This document shows, piece after piece, positions 5,824 to 6,879 of a stretch of 6,879 nucleotides of DNA (positions within the stretch are counted from its first letter, which is position 1; the number at the start of each line of letters is the position of its first letter). Source of the stretch: an uncultured Solirubrobacteraceae bacterium (lineage in GTDB: Bacteria; Actinomycetota; Thermoleophilia; Solirubrobacterales; Solirubrobacteraceae). The stretch covers positions 1-6,879 of the forward strand of contig CADCVT010000019.1 of NCBI GenBank assembly GCA_902806215.1, read 5' to 3'. A program made the position numbers and the translations under genes. Under the pieces are notes generated by a model. That model was not told the origin of the DNA, made no database searches, and saw nothing but the letters and a program-made list of their open reading frames with translations.

Positions 5824-5854
5824 GTCCTCGTCGTCGGCACGTCCTCCGTGTGCT

Positions 5855-6625
5855 TTAGAGACCCGGCGGGTGCCGGACGACGTAGCCGCTCGAGTGGATG
5901 CTGGCGTTGCTGAACCGCGAGCCGGTCTGGCCCCGCGCGACGGTGTCGAAGCGCACGCCGGCGACGACCATGTACATGTGGCCGGGGTTCGTGTAGATCG
6001 TGACCCACTTCCCCTTGCCGGGCTTGCCCCACTTCATGTAGCCGCCCGACGGCATCGACGCGTTGACCAGCCCTGCCGCGGCGAGCGCGTAGGAGACCGA
6101 GCCGCTGCAGTCGTAGCCGGTGTCCTGCCACTTGCCGTGGCCGCCGCCCCACTTGTACGGGCTGCGGGCGATGACGTTGCCGGCCTCGATGATCGCGCGC
6201 ACCTCGGGCGGAGCCTCGAGCGGAGGCAGCGCGATGCCGTTCTTGAGGACGTCGGCCTTGACGAGCGCCGAGTCGCCCTTGCTCTTGCCGGCGCCCCCGA
6301 TGTCCGGGAGGTCGTCGACCTTCGGCGGCTCCGGCGGGGGCTCCGGTTCGGTGGCGGCCTTCTCGGCGGCGGCCTTCTCGGCGGGCTTGGGCGTCTGGTC
6401 CTCGGCGTCGTCAGCCGCGGCGCTCGGCGCCGCGTCGACGCTGGGCCGCTCAGGCTCGTCGTCGCGCTCCTGCTTCTTGGGGATCTCGTCGCTCGGCGCC
6501 CAACGCCAGTCGTCGATCGAGGCACGGGCCGGCGGGACCCGCTCGGAGTCGTCGTCGGAGCAGCCACCGGCGAGCGCGGCGGCGCAGAGGACAAGCAGGA
6601 GGGGTGCCCGCATCGCCCTCAGCAT
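5855..6625 (-). CDS. NlpC/P60-like lipoprotein, putative peptidoglycan hydrolase
   Basis: This is a 256-residue secreted lipoprotein. Residues 1-21 form a signal peptide (MLRAMR, then the hydrophobic APLLLVLCAAALAGG), with Cys22 as the likely lipidated residue (ALAGGC). Residues 23-105 are a charged, Pro/Ala/Glu-rich disordered linker. The C-terminal domain (about 138-256) has the NlpC/P60 signature SPYKWGGG followed by YDCSGSVSYALAAAG, with nucleophile Cys173, and the catalytic His candidate in NPGHMYMVVAG (His216). The family cleaves peptide cross-links or stems of peptidoglycan, here presumably at the outer face of the membrane. I chose ATG 6625 because GAAGG lies 7 bases upstream; ATG 6613 is a close alternative that also keeps the signal peptide. 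The frame stays open to 6856, but that part is antisense to uppP and precedes the signal peptide, so it is not coding. The gene diverges from uppP, another cell-wall gene. Confidence 0.87.
   Translation of the reverse strand: MLRAMRAPLLLVLCAAALAGGCSDDDSERVPPARASIDDWRWAPSDEIPKKQERDDEPERPSVDAAPSAAADDAEDQTPKPAEKAAAEKAATEPEPPPEPPKVDDLPDIGGAGKSKGDSALVKADVLKNGIALPPLEAPPEVRAIIEAGNVIARSPYKWGGGHGKWQDTGYDCSGSVSYALAAAGLVNASMPSGGYMKWGKPGKGKWVTIYTNPGHMYMVVAGVRFDTVARGQTGSRFSNASIHSSGYVVRHPPGL
6353..6382. repeat. Perfect 15-bp tandem duplication in the lipoprotein linker
   Basis: GGCGGCCTTCTCGGC occurs twice head to tail (6353-6367 and 6368-6382), followed by a diverged partial third copy. On the coding (minus) strand it encodes two AEKAA-type pentapeptides in the disordered linker. 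The unit is a multiple of 3, so slippage would change linker length without shifting the frame. Confidence 0.7.
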
Positions 6626-6656
6626 GCCAGGGCCTTCTACTCTCCGACGCCGCCTC

Positions 6657-6879
6657 ATGGATGTCTTCCAAGCCATCGTCCTCGGGATCGTGCAGGGCCT
6701 CACCGAGTTCCTGCCCATCTCCTCGTCCGCGCACCTGCGGATCGTTCCCGCGTTCGCCGGCTGGGAGGACCCGGGAGCCGCGTTCACCGCCGTCACGCAG
6801 CTCGGCACCGTCACCGCGGTGCTCCTGTACTTCCGGAGGGATCTGTGGGCCATCACGACGGGGTTCCTGGCGGGATTGC
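6657..6879 (+). CDS. uppP: Undecaprenyl-diphosphatase, N-terminal part (3' end outside window)
   Basis: The frame runs from ATG 6657 to the window edge, giving 74 residues. UppP (BacA) is an integral membrane enzyme that dephosphorylates undecaprenyl diphosphate so the lipid carrier can be reused in peptidoglycan synthesis; it also confers bacitracin tolerance. The start MDVFQAIVLGIVQGLTEFLPISSSAHL is diagnostic in its parts: the (E/Q)xxxE motif is Q13-GLT-E17, followed by FLPISSSAHL. Hydrophobic membrane segments follow (AAFTAVTQLGTVTAVLLYF, then ITTGFLAG). The second signature (PGxSRSG) would lie beyond the window. No Shine-Dalgarno sequence precedes the ATG. A TACTCT at 6638-6643 could be a -10 element giving a very short leader. 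The gene diverges from the lipoprotein gene with only 31 bases between starts. Confidence 0.93.
   Translation, partial: MDVFQAIVLGIVQGLTEFLPISSSAHLRIVPAFAGWEDPGAAFTAVTQLGTVTAVLLYFRRDLWAITTGFLAGL

Noticed and set aside
5820..5840. Six-codon minus-strand mini-ORF (GTG start) overlapping the PilZ GTG as GTGA
   Set aside because: GGAGG is only 2 bases from its GTG, too close for normal initiation, and the peptide (VPTTRT) has no supporting evidence. Overlapping GTGA strings are easy to get by chance.
6626..6856. N-terminal extension of the lipoprotein frame up to 6856
   Set aside because: It would place 77 residues before a clear lipoprotein signal peptide and lies antisense to the conserved start of uppP. 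ATG 6625 has a well-spaced Shine-Dalgarno sequence.
1..6879. CRISPR array, insertion sequence, integrase or prophage genes
   Set aside because: No spaced direct repeats of CRISPR type, no transposase or integrase motifs, and no terminal inverted repeats with target duplications were seen on either strand.

Overview
The window is very GC-rich with strong third-position G/C bias and no recognisable mobile element. Tandem bacterial Ku genes, an actinobacterial-style patatin, a PilZ protein and apparent leaderless starts suggest a high-GC actinobacterium. A deep-branching soil lineage such as Solirubrobacterales/Thermoleophilia is my guess, not something the sequence proves.

Layout, left to right: (1) the 3' part of a patatin-like phospholipase gene on + (1-615); (2) a tRNA-Trp(CCA) gene on + (639-710) with excellent acceptor, anticodon and T arms but a D arm that does not form the normal stem; (3) a UvrD/Rep-family superfamily 1 helicase on + (773-3511), with all helicase motifs plus N- and C-terminal regions I do not recognise, and a strong DNA palindrome inside its linker; (4) a convergent gap (3512-3603) with two tandem hairpins, probably a shared terminator; (5) a minus-strand cluster, in transcription order: an NlpC/P60-type lipoprotein (6625-5855), a PilZ-domain protein (5823-5245), Ku-2 (5201-4425) and Ku-1 (4422-3604); (6) the 5' end of uppP on +, divergent from the lipoprotein (from 6657 to the window edge). 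No stretch over 300 bases lacks a gene. The intergenic gaps are about 160 bp (holding the tRNA), 92, 2, 43, 31 and 31 bp.

Two functional themes can be read. One is double-strand-break repair: two Ku paralogues, translated back to back with a 2-base gap, face a UvrD-like helicase across a common terminator. No ligase (LigD) is present here, so it would have to be encoded elsewhere. The other is the envelope: undecaprenyl-diphosphate recycling (uppP), a secreted cell-wall hydrolase-like lipoprotein, a c-di-GMP-binding PilZ protein and a phospholipase.

The most notable details are these. Ku-2 has no ATG/GTG/TTG at its conserved N-terminus; an ATC codon preceded by a purine-rich Shine-Dalgarno-like sequence sits exactly where homologues have Met. 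The tRNA-Trp has a degenerate D arm. A 21-bp-stem palindrome lies in the helicase coding sequence. A PilZ gene leads into the Ku pair. I do not see a clearly new multi-gene defence or mobile system; these are specific oddities in otherwise recognisable genes.
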